64,000 nt of DNA, taken from the NCBI RefSeq assembly GCF_916715725.1, contig NZ_CAKAPD010000004.1:102931-166930 (forward strand), read 5' to 3'. How positions within the stretch are numbered: position 1 is the first letter of the stretch; the number at the start of each line of letters is the position of its first letter. Below, piece after piece: positions 25,790 to 34,810 of this stretch. This stretch comes from an uncultured Rothia sp. (GTDB lineage: Bacteria > Actinomycetota > Actinomycetes > Actinomycetales > Micrococcaceae). Made by a program: the position numbers and the translations under genes. Under the pieces are notes generated by a model. That model searched no databases, was not told the DNA's origin, and saw only the letters and a list, made by a program, of their open reading frames with translations.

Positions 25790-26914
25790 ATGGGCATCTT
25801 CAACATTAAGTCCCTCAAGGACAAGTACGCGTGGGGGTCCTCCGAGGACAAAACCAACTCCGCAGAAACCGCCGAGGAGCACCCGGCACCCCCCGCTTCT
25901 TCCTCCGCGAATATTGCCGATGGAGTCCGTTCCCTCATTAAGAGCAACCCCGAACTGGCAGGCAAGAACCGCCGCGGGGTAGCCGGTCGTACCATCACCC
26001 CCGACGGTTCGCTCCGCGAAGCCATCGAGGACTATAAAGATCACTCCCCCACCAAGGTAACCGTACAGGAAGTCACCCCGGAAGAAGAGCTCAGCGCCGA
26101 CGGCACCGCAACCGTCTCCGCGCAGCCCCTCACCCACACCGATATCGAGGCTACCCCCGGTGACATTCTCGACGTAGACGAAAAGCCCGCAGGACCCAAC
26201 ATTATCCGCGTGGGTCAGCGCAACGCGCCCACCGTTGATGCCGAAGAGCTTGCCAACCCCGAAGAAGCCAACAGCCAGAATACGCAGGCTTCCCGCCAGA
26301 CAACGAAACCCCGCAGCGAACGCCCCTCCCTCTTCAAGTTCTCCCCCAGCACCCTCAACCAGGCTGACAGCACACGTAAGGACGGCCCCTTCGAAGCGCT
26401 CTTCGTGTGCACCGGCAACATTGCCCGTAGCGCATCCGGCGAGGTCATCTCCAAGCACCTTGCCGCCGAGTACGGTCTGGAAGACAAGTGGATTTTCGCC
26501 AGCGCAGGCACCGGTGCCCTCGTCGGCCACGGCGTCTACGAACACGTGGCCAACGAACTCATTGAGCGCGGCTACAACCCCGAAGGTTTCGCGTCCCGCC
26601 AGCTCAACGGCCAGATTATTGAGAACGCCACCATCATCCTGGTGGCTGAGAAGGTGCATGCCGACTGGATTGTGCGCGAGTGGCCCCAACACCACTCCAA
26701 GATTAAGCTGCTCAAGCAGGTTGCACGTATCCGCGAAGATGCTCGCCGCGCCGAACCGCTGTCCTACCTCTACTCTTACGGCGCCCGCCCGCTTGATACC
26801 GACAAGCTGGAAGACCCCTACCGCCGTGGCCCCGCAGCCGCTAAGGTCGCAGTGGACGAGGTGGAGCAGTCCCTGCGCGTGATTCTGCCTTGGCTCGCAC
26901 AGGCGCATCGCTAA
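25790..26914 (+). CDS. Low-molecular-weight protein tyrosine phosphatase with a long N-terminal extension
   Basis: The last ~175 of 374 residues form an LMW-PTP that probably dephosphorylates the BY-kinase. The P-loop is ALFVCTGNIARSASGEV, with the nucleophile Cys207 and Arg213 of C-x5-R; the second Cys of the usual CxGNxCRS is Ala. LEDPYRRG supplies the general-acid Asp. About 200 residues precede it, rich in Ala, Glu, Thr, Ser and Pro and low in hydrophobics, so likely disordered. MGIFNIKSLKDKY at the start looks amphipathic. ATG 25790 has AAAAGG 7 nt upstream; an in-frame upstream start at 25760 lacks a site. It stands alone, followed by a strong terminator. Confidence 0.88.
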   Translation: MGIFNIKSLKDKYAWGSSEDKTNSAETAEEHPAPPASSSANIADGVRSLIKSNPELAGKNRRGVAGRTITPDGSLREAIEDYKDHSPTKVTVQEVTPEEELSADGTATVSAQPLTHTDIEATPGDILDVDEKPAGPNIIRVGQRNAPTVDAEELANPEEANSQNTQASRQTTKPRSERPSLFKFSPSTLNQADSTRKDGPFEALFVCTGNIARSASGEVISKHLAAEYGLEDKWIFASAGTGALVGHGVYEHVANELIERGYNPEGFASRQLNGQIIENATIILVAEKVHADWIVREWPQHHSKIKLLKQVARIREDARRAEPLSYLYSYGARPLDTDKLEDPYRRGPAAAKVAVDEVEQSLRVILPWLAQAHR

Positions 26915-26935
26915 CCATACGAGGCTAAATACAGC

Positions 26936-26976
26936 GCTAACCCGGCTGGAACAGATATCTGTTCCAGCCGGGTTAG
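26936..26976. terminator. Bidirectional terminator, perfect palindrome
   Basis: GCTAACCCGGCTGGAACAGA pairs exactly with its complement with almost no loop, downstream of the phosphatase and facing the end of prs. Confidence 0.8.
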
Positions 26977-27007
26977 CTTTAGCCTCTACAACTTAGCCTC
27001 AAGAGTA

Positions 27008-27045
27008 GAAAGTCCCCCGCCGACAGTAGTCAGCGGGGGACTTTC
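27008..27045 (-). terminator. Terminator of the glmU-prs unit
   Basis: A perfect 13-bp stem (GAAAGTCCCCCGC and complement) with a 12-nt loop lies 16 bp beyond the prs stop. Confidence 0.7.
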
Positions 27046-27061
27046 GTTAGGCTTTAGAAGC

Positions 27062-28042
27062 TTAGTGATCGAAAATCTCGGTCACAGAACCCTCGTCGAA
27101 GACCTCGCGGATAGCGCGAGCAATCAACGGAGCAATGGAGAGAATAGTCAGGTTATCGAACTGCTTCTCTTCCGGCACAGGCAGGGTGTTGGTCACGACG
27201 ACCTCCACAGCACCGCACTGAGACAGACGCTCAGCAGCCGGGTCAGACAGAACCGGGTGAGTTGCTGCGATGATAACTTCCTTCGCGCCCTTGTCCATGA
27301 GGACCTTCACAGCGCCAGCAATGGTGCCGCCGGTGTCAATCATGTCGTCAATCAGCACGCAGGTGCGACCCTCAATGTCACCTACAACAGTCTTAGAAAC
27401 AGCCTGGTTGGGGACATTAATGTCGCGAGTCTTGTGCACGAATGCCAGAGGTGCGCCATCCAGCAGGTCAGCCCAGTGCTCAGCCACACGCACACGACCG
27501 GTATCCGGAGAAACCACGGTCACGTTCGACAGGTCCTCAACGCGCTCACGGATATGCTTAGCCAGCACCGGGATTGCGAACAGGTGATCCAGCGGACCGT
27601 CGAAGAAACCCTGAATCTGCGAGGTGTGCAGGTCCACGCACATCAGGCGGTCAGCACCAGCAGTCTTGTACAGGTCAGAAATCAGACGTGCCGAGATAGG
27701 CTCACGACCCTTGTGCTTCTTATCCTGACGAGCGTAGGGGTAGAAAGGAGACACCACGGTAATAGAGCGAGCGGATGCGCGCTTGAGCGCATCGATCATA
27801 ATGAGCTGCTCCATGAGCCACTCGTTGATGGGTGCCGGGTGCGACTGAATCACGAAAGCGTCCGCACCGCGCACCGACTCCTCAAAGCGAACGTAGGTCT
27901 CGCCGTTGGCGAAGGTGTATGCGGAGGTGGGCAGCAGGTCGTGATCAAGTGCCTGTGCAATCTCCTCGGCAAGCTGGGGGTGTGCTCGACCGGAGACCAC
28001 TACAAGCTTGCGCTCACCGGGGTTGGTAATCTCGCTACTCAT
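27062..28042 (-). CDS. prs: Ribose-phosphate pyrophosphokinase
   Basis: It makes PRPP from ribose-5-phosphate and ATP for purine, pyrimidine, His and Trp synthesis. The N-terminal LVVVSGRAHPQLAEEIA, the flexible-loop region YPYARQDKKHKGREPISARL, MCVDLHTSQIQGFFDGPLDHL and the PRPP loop VLIDDMIDTGGTI are all present. The 326 residues are normal. It follows glmU by 20 bp with GAGGAAAG before its ATG, the usual actinobacterial pairing. Confidence 0.98.
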   Translation of the reverse strand: MSSEITNPGERKLVVVSGRAHPQLAEEIAQALDHDLLPTSAYTFANGETYVRFEESVRGADAFVIQSHPAPINEWLMEQLIMIDALKRASARSITVVSPFYPYARQDKKHKGREPISARLISDLYKTAGADRLMCVDLHTSQIQGFFDGPLDHLFAIPVLAKHIRERVEDLSNVTVVSPDTGRVRVAEHWADLLDGAPLAFVHKTRDINVPNQAVSKTVVGDIEGRTCVLIDDMIDTGGTIAGAVKVLMDKGAKEVIIAATHPVLSDPAAERLSQCGAVEVVVTNTLPVPEEKQFDNLTILSIAPLIARAIREVFDEGSVTEIFDH

Positions 28043-28062
28043 GGTGTTGTTCTTTCCTCGAA

Positions 28063-29517
28063 TTAGGATTCTGCCGGTTCCTGCGCACCAGCAGCTTTAG
28101 CTACCTCGGCGGGTTCGGTACCGGCACGGTTCTTCAGGACCCAGCCATCGATGGTGCGCTGGGAAGTCTCAGAGTAGGCGAGGGCGCCCGCAGGAACATC
28201 CTTACGGATCAGCGCGCCCGCGCCGGAGTAGGCACCGTCACCGACGGTAACAGGTGCAACATAAATGCCTGCGGAGCCCATGCGAGCATGAGCACCAATA
28301 ACGGAACGGTTCTTCACCAGACCGTTGTAGTTCGCGAAGATAGAGCCAGCACCAATGTTTGCGCCCTCACCAATGGTGGCGTCACCAACGTAGGACAGGT
28401 GCGGAATCTTTGCGCCATCACCAATCTGCGAGTTCTTAGCCTCGCAGAAGGTGCCAAGCTTAGCGTCCTTGCCCAGAGTGGTACCGGGGCGCAGGTATGC
28501 GAAGGGGCCAACAGTTGCGCCTTCACCAATGACAGCACCGAAACCGTGAGCGCGGATGACGGTAGCGTCAGCCTCAACGGTCATGTCGGTCAGGGTGGTG
28601 TCCGGGCCAATGGTGGCGCCGGTAGCGACGGTGGTGGAGCCGTGCAGCTGCACGCCCGGCAGCAGGGTTACGTCGTTCTCAATGGTGACGGTGACGTCAA
28701 CCCAAGTGTTCTCAGGATCAACGATGGTCACGCCGTTACGCATGTGAGCCTCGAGGATGCGGTTGTTGAGCATACGACCCAGCTGAGCCAGCTGCACGCG
28801 GTCGTTAGCGCCCTCGACCTCCCAACGGTCCTCAATAGCCAGAGCGGAGGTGCGGTGACCCTTCGAACGAGCAATGGACAGAACGTCAGTAATGTATTTC
28901 TCGCCCTGAGCGTTGTTGGTGGTCACCTCAAGCAGCGCCTCACGCAGGACTGCAGCATCAAAAGCGTAAATACCGGAGTTGATCTCGGTGATTTCGAGCT
29001 CTTCGGGGGAAGCGTCCTTCGCCTCAACAATGGCGGTGACTTCGCCAGCCTGGTTACGGACAATACGGCCGTAAGCGCCGGGCTCATCCACGTGGGTGGT
29101 CAGCACGGTGACAGCGTTCTTATCTTCCTCGTGGAAAGCAATCAGTTCACGCAGGGTCTCGGGGCGCAGCAGAGGAACGTCGCCGTAGGTCACCAAAACG
29201 GTACCGGAAACGGTTTCCTGAGCATCCAGAGCGTTCAGACCGACCTCAACAGCGCGGCCGGTACCGGGAATCTCATCCTGGTCAACAATGGTTAATTCAG
29301 AATCAAAAGCCAAAACGTGCTCAGCAACCTTATCGCGCTGGTGGCGCACCACAACAGCAAGGCGCTCAGGGTTCAGGTCACGTGCAGCGGCGACAGCGTG
29401 CTCAACCATGGAACGACCACCAATGCCGTGCATAACCTTGGGGGTAACGGACTTCATGCGCGTACCAGCGCCTGCGGCGAGAACAATTACCGCAGAGGGT
29501 GCCAGTTCAGTATTCAC
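28063..29517 (-). CDS. glmU: Bifunctional GlmU: N-acetylglucosamine-1-phosphate uridyltransferase / glucosamine-1-phosphate acetyltransferase
   Basis: It makes UDP-GlcNAc for peptidoglycan and other glycans in two steps. The N-terminal uridyltransferase starts VIVLAAGAGTRMKSVTPKVMH, with VLVTYGDVPLL. The C-terminal left-handed beta-helix has hexapeptide repeats from about 265 and the catalytic segment IPHLSYVGDATIGEGANIGAG. It starts with GTG, with AAGGAG 8 nt upstream. It is upstream of prs, with the tRNA-Gln gene further upstream on the same strand. Confidence 0.98.
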   Translation of the reverse strand: MNTELAPSAVIVLAAGAGTRMKSVTPKVMHGIGGRSMVEHAVAAARDLNPERLAVVVRHQRDKVAEHVLAFDSELTIVDQDEIPGTGRAVEVGLNALDAQETVSGTVLVTYGDVPLLRPETLRELIAFHEEDKNAVTVLTTHVDEPGAYGRIVRNQAGEVTAIVEAKDASPEELEITEINSGIYAFDAAVLREALLEVTTNNAQGEKYITDVLSIARSKGHRTSALAIEDRWEVEGANDRVQLAQLGRMLNNRILEAHMRNGVTIVDPENTWVDVTVTIENDVTLLPGVQLHGSTTVATGATIGPDTTLTDMTVEADATVIRAHGFGAVIGEGATVGPFAYLRPGTTLGKDAKLGTFCEAKNSQIGDGAKIPHLSYVGDATIGEGANIGAGSIFANYNGLVKNRSVIGAHARMGSAGIYVAPVTVGDGAYSGAGALIRKDVPAGALAYSETSQRTIDGWVLKNRAGTEPAEVAKAAGAQEPAES

Positions 29518-29605
29518 TGGGAAGACTCCTTAGACGAGGTTGTAAGAGCGAGGAGCGAGCGCGGACCGCTAACTCTCTAATCAACGGTGCCGTTGAGTGC
29601 TTACG

Positions 29606-29676
29606 CTCCGCCACTAGGACTCGAACCTAGACAAACGGCTCCAAAGGCCGCTGTGCTGCCATTACACCATGGCGGA
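29606..29676 (-). tRNA. tRNA-Gln (anticodon TTG)
   Basis: The minus strand folds as a tRNA with a 7-bp acceptor stem TCCGCCA/TGGCGGA, a T-arm CTAGGTTCGAGTCCTAG, and an anticodon loop CTTTGGA with anticodon TTG, which reads CAA. The discriminator is G and CCA is not encoded. It lies just upstream of glmU. Confidence 0.95.
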
Positions 29677-29873
29677 TTATCCATACATCGCCGATAGTCC
29701 CCCGAAGGTCCCCACCGTCGTTAGCCGCCATTTTGGGCACAGAACAGCGCAATGCAGGAAATGCTTTCCTCAGTTTATCAAATATCTGTCCTCAACCTCG
29801 CCGCGCACCCAGGCAAAACCCCGCGGCATTTCTCAACACTGATGTAGCCCCTCATCAAAGCTTGGAGCGCTAC

Positions 29874-29900
29874 TTGAACCGAAGACTCACCCTGTACCCT
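29874..29900 (+). promoter_or_regulatory. Putative promoter of the ABC-F gene, leaderless
   Basis: TTGAAC (29874-29879) and TACCCT (29895-29900) are 15 nt apart; the second ends 7 nt before the GTG start at 29908. AGAAGG overlaps the gap but is only 1 nt from the GTG, too close for a normal Shine-Dalgarno. Confidence 0.55.
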
Positions 29901-29907
29901 AGAAGGC

Positions 29908-31752
29908 GTGGCACATCTACTTGGCGGCGAATCGCTGCACCTCGAATTCCCTACCCGAACCATCTTTGAAGGCATCACGGTCGGTCTGAACGAAGGCGAC
30001 CGCATCGGTATTGTCGGCCGTAACGGCGACGGCAAGTCCACCCTCATGAAGATCCTTGCCGGCCGGCTCGAACCAGACTCCGGCCGCGTCACCGTGCGCG
30101 GCGGCACCCGCATCGGCTACCTCGACCAATCCGACGTACTCGACGACGACCACACGGTCGGCTACGCGATTGTGGCCGACACCCCCGAATATGAGTGGGC
30201 GTCGCAGGCGCGCATCCGCGACGTTATCTCCGGTCTGGTCTCCGACCTGCCCTGGGACGCGCCGGTTTCTTCTCTTTCTGGCGGTCAGCGTCGACGCGTA
30301 GCGCTCGCCTCCCTGCTCGCGCAGGAGTGGGACGTGCTGATGCTCGACGAGCCCACCAACCACCTGGACGTTGAAGCCATCACCTGGCTCGCTAACCATC
30401 TGAAGTCCCGCTGGTCCAAGAATGCTGGCGGACTCATGGTCGTCACCCACGACCGCTGGTTCCTCGACGAAATCTGTACCGACACCTGGGAAGTGCACGA
30501 CCGCATCGTCGAGCCCTTCGAGGGCGGCTACGCAGCGTACATCCTGCAGCGTGTGGAGCGTGACCGTCAGGCAGCCGCAGCGGAGGCGAAGCGTCAGAAC
30601 CTGATGCGCAAGGAGCTCGCTTGGCTGCGCCGCGGTGCGCCCGCGCGTACCTCCAAGCCGAAGTTCCGCATTGATGCCGCCAACGCCCTCATTGCGGACG
30701 TTCCGCCGGTGCGTGACACCGTGGAGCTGAAGAAGATGGCGGTCTCCCGCCTCGGCAAGGACGTGGTCGACCTCGAAAACGTTTCCGTCGTCTACGACGA
30801 CCCCTCAATGCCCGGCGGTAAGCGTCCCGTGCTGAAAAAGGTCACCTGGCGTATTGCCCCCGGCGAGCGCACCGGAATCCTGGGCGTGAACGGCGCAGGT
30901 AAGTCCACTCTGCTCTCCCTGGTGACCGGCGATCTGAAGCCGACCGAGGGCCGCGTCAAGCACGGTAAGACTGTGAAGATTGCGACCCTGACCCAGCAGC
31001 TCGATGAACTCAACGAGGTTGCTAACGACCGCGTCTCGGATGTGATTGGTCGCAAGAAGCGTAGCTACATTGCCGATGGTAAGGAGCTGTCCCCCTCGCA
31101 GATGCTGGAGCGTCTGGGCTTCACCAGTGCACAGCTGTCTACCCCGGTCAAGGACCTTTCGGGTGGTCAGAAGCGTCGCCTGCAGCTCATGCTGATTCTG
31201 CTGGATGAACCGAACGTACTGATTCTCGACGAGCCGTCCAACGACCTGGATACCGATATGCTCGCCGCGATGGAGGATCTGCTGGACACCTGGCCGGGCA
31301 CCCTGCTGGTGGTCAGCCACGACCGTTACCTCATGGAGCGCGTGACCGACCAGCAGTACGCCGTGATTGACGGTTCGTTCCGCCATCTGCCCGGCGGTGT
31401 GGACGAGTACCTGGCGCTCTCGGCGGCAGGTGCTGGTGGCTCTGCCGCCGGTTCCGCACAGGCGCGTTCCGCCTCCCCGACGCAGAAAGCTTCAGCGCAG
31501 GAGGCTGAGACAGCTGCTAAGCCGAAGGTTTCCGGTGCCGAGCAGCGTGCGGCGCAGAAGGAATCCGGTGCAATTGAGCGCCGCTTGGCGAAGCTTGCCA
31601 CGGAGCAGGAGAAACTCTCCGAGCAGATGAGCGCGCACGATGCCTCGGACTACGCCGGTTTGGCGGCACTCGGTGAGCAGCAGCAGGCGCTTCAGGACGA
31701 GATTGACGAGCTAGAAATGCGCTGGCTCGAACTCTCCGAACTGCTGGGCTAA
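29908..31752 (+). CDS. ABC-F family ATPase, Uup/EttA-like
   Basis: This cytoplasmic protein (614 residues) has two ABC domains and no membrane segments. The family acts on the ribosome or in translation stress. Domain 1 has IGIVGRNGDGKSTLMKIL and SLSGGQRRRVALASLL with LMLDEPTNHLD. Domain 2 has TGILGVNGAGKSTLLSL, DLSGGQKRRLQLMLIL and LILDEPSNDLDTD. The C-terminal ~90 residues are charged and Ala/Gln-rich, probably the coiled-coil arm found in Uup (EQEKLSEQMSAHD). GTG start; no leader is predicted. It could instead be an antibiotic-protection ABC-F, but nothing here supports that. Confidence 0.93.
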   Translation: MAHLLGGESLHLEFPTRTIFEGITVGLNEGDRIGIVGRNGDGKSTLMKILAGRLEPDSGRVTVRGGTRIGYLDQSDVLDDDHTVGYAIVADTPEYEWASQARIRDVISGLVSDLPWDAPVSSLSGGQRRRVALASLLAQEWDVLMLDEPTNHLDVEAITWLANHLKSRWSKNAGGLMVVTHDRWFLDEICTDTWEVHDRIVEPFEGGYAAYILQRVERDRQAAAAEAKRQNLMRKELAWLRRGAPARTSKPKFRIDAANALIADVPPVRDTVELKKMAVSRLGKDVVDLENVSVVYDDPSMPGGKRPVLKKVTWRIAPGERTGILGVNGAGKSTLLSLVTGDLKPTEGRVKHGKTVKIATLTQQLDELNEVANDRVSDVIGRKKRSYIADGKELSPSQMLERLGFTSAQLSTPVKDLSGGQKRRLQLMLILLDEPNVLILDEPSNDLDTDMLAAMEDLLDTWPGTLLVVSHDRYLMERVTDQQYAVIDGSFRHLPGGVDEYLALSAAGAGGSAAGSAQARSASPTQKASAQEAETAAKPKVSGAEQRAAQKESGAIERRLAKLATEQEKLSEQMSAHDASDYAGLAALGEQQQALQDEIDELEMRWLELSELLG

Positions 31753-31769
31753 CGCCTACTGATATAGAG

Positions 31770-31806
31770 GAATGCCGGTTCTAGATTCAATCTAGAACCG
31801 GCATTC
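31770..31806. terminator. Terminator after the ABC-F gene
   Basis: A 16-bp perfect stem (GAATGCCGGTTCTAGA and complement) with a 5-nt loop lies 18 bp past the stop, followed by a T-rich run. Confidence 0.85.
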
Positions 31807-31838
31807 TGTATATATTCGGTTATCCGTTGCAGCGGCTA

Positions 31839-31975
31839 CTAACGGTGAATAGATTCGAAAAGCTTCTCCCAATGCCGAACAACATATTCGGGAGAGAAAG
31901 TGCGAGACTTTTCAAGACAGTGAATAGTAGCTAGCGGAAGCGAATGAATATTAGATCGTATATATGTGTCAAATA
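31839..31975 (-). pseudogene. 3' remnant of a glycosyltransferase gene
   Basis: Between the ABC-F terminator and the ispE stop, the minus strand has an open frame that ends in TAG at 31839-31841. It translates as ...SNIHSLPLATIHCLEKSRTF and then SPEYVVRHWEKLFESIHR. This looks like the amphipathic C-terminus of a GT4-type glycosyltransferase. There is no start; the frame runs into the end of ispE in another phase. It is probably the tail left after deletion of a glycosyltransferase gene. Confidence 0.5.
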
Positions 31976-32983
31976 CTAATGATACAGAACCGCAATGACT
32001 GCGCTCACAGCGTGGTTGCCCGTATCGCGAAGAGCGGACGCAAGAGCATCCGCCCGAGCCTGCGAAGAAGCCAGCAGAAGCACCGTCGGGCCGGATCCAG
32101 ACACCAGGGAGGCGTACACGCCCTCACTATCGCGCAGGCTCAGGGTCTGCTCCAGCTGCGGCGCGCACGAAAGCGCGGGAGCCTGCAGGTCGTTACGCAG
32201 CAGGGGTGCTATGGAGGCGAGCGCCGCCTCCGAACCGTCGTAAGAGTTCAGAGCTTCAAGAAGCTCTACGGGTTCCACCAGTTCACCGGAGGCGGGGTAC
32301 AGACCCGAGGTGCGGCCGGCGTCCAGCTGCTTGAATACGCTGGGGGTTGAGAGACCAAACTGCGCGGCGACAATCACCAGATGCAGAGGTTCCTGAGGCG
32401 CCGCAACGTTCTGCAGCTCGGTTCCGGTCCCATGCCCCAGGGCGAGAGTCTGCCCGAGCGCGGCACGCACGCTAAAGGGAATATCTGCGCCTAGCTGTGC
32501 GGCGAGGCGCTCATAATCGGCCGGTGTCAGGAGCGTAGCCGTGCGGCCGGTTGCGTGCAGGTAGCGGTCCGTGGCGATGAGGGCGGCAGCCGCATCCGCT
32601 GAGCCGCCCGCCATACCGCCAGCCACGGGCACAGCCTTCGCAATATGCAGGTGCAGCGCCGGAGCGGAATCAATACCGTGCTCAGCAAGAATTAGCTCGG
32701 CGGCCCGGTAGACGAGGTTCCGCTCATCCATCGGCACAGCGGCGGGGTCGAACTGCCCCGCCTGCATCTGCTGGTCCACCAGGGAGCCGGGCACAATATC
32801 CATGCTCAAGCTCAGCCCCGGTGCTGCCCCTTCAGAAACCGTGATGGTCTCCGTCAGAGAGACCGCAGCAAAAAGCGTAGTCAGCGGGTGGTAGCCGTCC
32901 GGGCGCACATCTCCCACGGCAAGGTACAGATTGACCTTACCGGGAGCATCAACCGAAATAGCAGTCTGGGAGGCGGTACTCAT
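31976..32983 (-). CDS. ispE: 4-diphosphocytidyl-2-C-methyl-D-erythritol kinase
   Basis: It phosphorylates CDP-methylerythritol in the non-mevalonate isoprenoid pathway (GHMP kinase fold). DAPGKVNLYLAVGDVRPDGYHPL and the ATP loop AVPVAGGMAGGSADAAAAL are present, and LVSGSGPTVLLL is near the C-terminus. ATG 32983 has GAAAGG 11 nt upstream; a GTG at 32995 is an alternative. It follows rsmA on the same strand. The length of about 335 residues is slightly above the family norm. It provides precursors for the prenyltransferase at 55236. Confidence 0.95.
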   Translation of the reverse strand: MSTASQTAISVDAPGKVNLYLAVGDVRPDGYHPLTTLFAAVSLTETITVSEGAAPGLSLSMDIVPGSLVDQQMQAGQFDPAAVPMDERNLVYRAAELILAEHGIDSAPALHLHIAKAVPVAGGMAGGSADAAAALIATDRYLHATGRTATLLTPADYERLAAQLGADIPFSVRAALGQTLALGHGTGTELQNVAAPQEPLHLVIVAAQFGLSTPSVFKQLDAGRTSGLYPASGELVEPVELLEALNSYDGSEAALASIAPLLRNDLQAPALSCAPQLEQTLSLRDSEGVYASLVSGSGPTVLLLASSQARADALASALRDTGNHAVSAVIAVLYH

Positions 32984-33070
32984 CAGCGCATACACCTTTC
33001 GTGCGGGAAATCGCGTGAGAACGTCAGTGAAAATTCAGAGCAGGTAGAAACTACTCCGCAGCGGGCGAAG

Positions 33071-33943
33071 CTACTCCGCTACAGGCTCAGCCGGGACAGT
33101 CAGCGAAGCCTCCGCAATGCGGATAAAGCCGTGAATGTCCAGCTTCTCACCGCGTTCCGTCGGGGCAATACCGGCAGCCACAAGAATCTGCTCCGCACGC
33201 GCGCCCGAGCCCGCCCAGGAGCTCAGCGCGGCGCGCAGAGTCTTACGGCGCTGAGCGAATGCCGCATCAATAATCGTGAACACCAGGTCGCGGTCAACGG
33301 TAGAGAGCGGCTCCTCGCGCATGCGGAAACCCACCAGGCCCGAGTTAATCTTCGGGGCAGGCCAGAACACGTTCTTACCGATCACGCCCGCCTTGTACAC
33401 CTCGGCGTACCAGTTAGCCTTCACCGAGGGCACACCGTAAATCTTCGAACCCGGGGTCGCCGACAGGCGGTCGGCGACCTCGTCCTGAACCATCACCAGG
33501 GCGTGACGGATGCTCGGGAACTGCGCAAACAGGTGAAGAAGAACCGGAACAGCCACGTTATAGGGCAGGTTAGCGACCAGTGCATCCGGGGTGCGGGGCA
33601 GCTCGGTGACCTTCAGGGCATCCATGAGCACCACGTCAATATCGCCCGCCTTCTCGGGGCGGAACTTCTCAATCGTGTGCGGAAGCTGCTGAGCCAGCGG
33701 CGGGTCAATCTCAACCGCCACCATATCCTTCGCCGCATCCAGGATGCCGAGGGTCAACGAGCCCAGGCCCGGACCGACCTCCAGCACCGTCTCCTCCGGT
33801 GAAATCTCTGCCGCGCTGACAATACGACGAATCGTATTGGGGTCAATCACAAAGTTCTGCCCAAGAGTCTTCGTCGGGCGAATCCCGAGCATCTCGGCAA
33901 GCTCACGAATCTCAGCAGGGCCGAGCAGGGGCAGATCGTTCAC
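33071..33943 (-). CDS. rsmA: 16S rRNA dimethyladenosine methyltransferase
   Basis: It dimethylates two adjacent adenines near the 3' end of 16S rRNA. RPTKTLGQNFVIDPNTIRRIV, EVGPGLGSLTLGIL (SAM loop) and LVANLPYNVAVPVLLHL (the NLPY catalytic motif) are all present in 290 residues. It starts with GTG after AAGGA. It sits upstream of ispE, the usual arrangement; further upstream, the expected gap to tatD is filled by glycosyltransferase genes. Confidence 0.97.
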   Translation of the reverse strand: MNDLPLLGPAEIRELAEMLGIRPTKTLGQNFVIDPNTIRRIVSAAEISPEETVLEVGPGLGSLTLGILDAAKDMVAVEIDPPLAQQLPHTIEKFRPEKAGDIDVVLMDALKVTELPRTPDALVANLPYNVAVPVLLHLFAQFPSIRHALVMVQDEVADRLSATPGSKIYGVPSVKANWYAEVYKAGVIGKNVFWPAPKINSGLVGFRMREEPLSTVDRDLVFTIIDAAFAQRRKTLRAALSSWAGSGARAEQILVAAGIAPTERGEKLDIHGFIRIAEASLTVPAEPVAE

Positions 33944-33988
33944 AGCGTTCCTTCACATAGGTGGATGGTGGGGAGGTTACAGTTTAGA

Positions 33989-34810
33989 TTACCGCGAGAA
34001 ACGCTGCTTTACCTCATCAAGAGTGGCTTCCAGAGCGTTCTTAGCGTTTGTAATACGCTTCTTCGGAGCCAAAGCAATGCGCAGTCGATCCAGAGGACCA
34101 GTACCGTGCTGGAGGCTATTCACCTTATCCAGATGACGCTTACCGGATTCCAAGATGACGCTACTACCCTCCCAGCCGCACAGGCCCGGCTGCACAAAAC
34201 GCACATCCACACCCCACTGCTGGTACAGCTTGTAATCATCAGCCACGGTACCCGGCACCTTGTCCTCAAGCTGCTTGAGCAGCAGCTCAGCGCCCGAACG
34301 GGAAATCAAATACAAGCCGGTGCAAATCAGGGGCCAGGTACCGTACGGCTTACCCATACGGTACTTACCGTGCACAAAAGGAGACAGCAGGGACAGGCGG
34401 ATGTATTCCACATGCGGGTTCAGCTTGCCGGCATCATTTGCAAAAGAATCGCTGAGGTTCACCAGCTGAACCTGCGGGTACTTCGTGATGATTGCGTTCA
34501 CGACCGCCTCAGCATCCGGAGAAATAAGGATGTCGTCTTCGGCAATCAGCGCCCAATCGGCGTCACTTGCAATAAAGTCACGCCACATATTCACATGGCT
34601 GAGCATGCAGCCCTTCTCCGCGGGGCTAGGGTCACGATGCCAACGGCTACGGAAAAACTCAACGTCAAATTCTTCATCAGCGACGTGATTATCGCGATTA
34701 TCCACCGCAGAATAACGGATAAAGTCTTGCGCCGGCGCACCCACCGAATAGAACGAATCGAAACGGTTCGCGCCGTCCAGGCCCAGAACATACTTCAGAA
34801 TCTTTGCCAT
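33989..34810 (-). CDS. GT25-family glycosyltransferase, copy 1
   Basis: This 273-residue protein has the GT25 pattern: LKYVLGLDGANRFDSF, SPAEKGCMLSHVNMWRDF (the E-x-GC-x-x-SH motif) and WALIAEDDILISPDA (the EDD acids). It is close to copy 2 at 35213. GT25 enzymes transfer galactose or glucose to surface glycans. The ATG at 34810 has AAAGGA 6 nt upstream; a TTG further up in frame was not used. It ends at LDEVKQRFSR, close to the tail of the other copy. Confidence 0.85.
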   Translation of the reverse strand: MAKILKYVLGLDGANRFDSFYSVGAPAQDFIRYSAVDNRDNHVADEEFDVEFFRSRWHRDPSPAEKGCMLSHVNMWRDFIASDADWALIAEDDILISPDAEAVVNAIITKYPQVQLVNLSDSFANDAGKLNPHVEYIRLSLLSPFVHGKYRMGKPYGTWPLICTGLYLISRSGAELLLKQLEDKVPGTVADDYKLYQQWGVDVRFVQPGLCGWEGSSVILESGKRHLDKVNSLQHGTGPLDRLRIALAPKKRITNAKNALEATLDEVKQRFSR

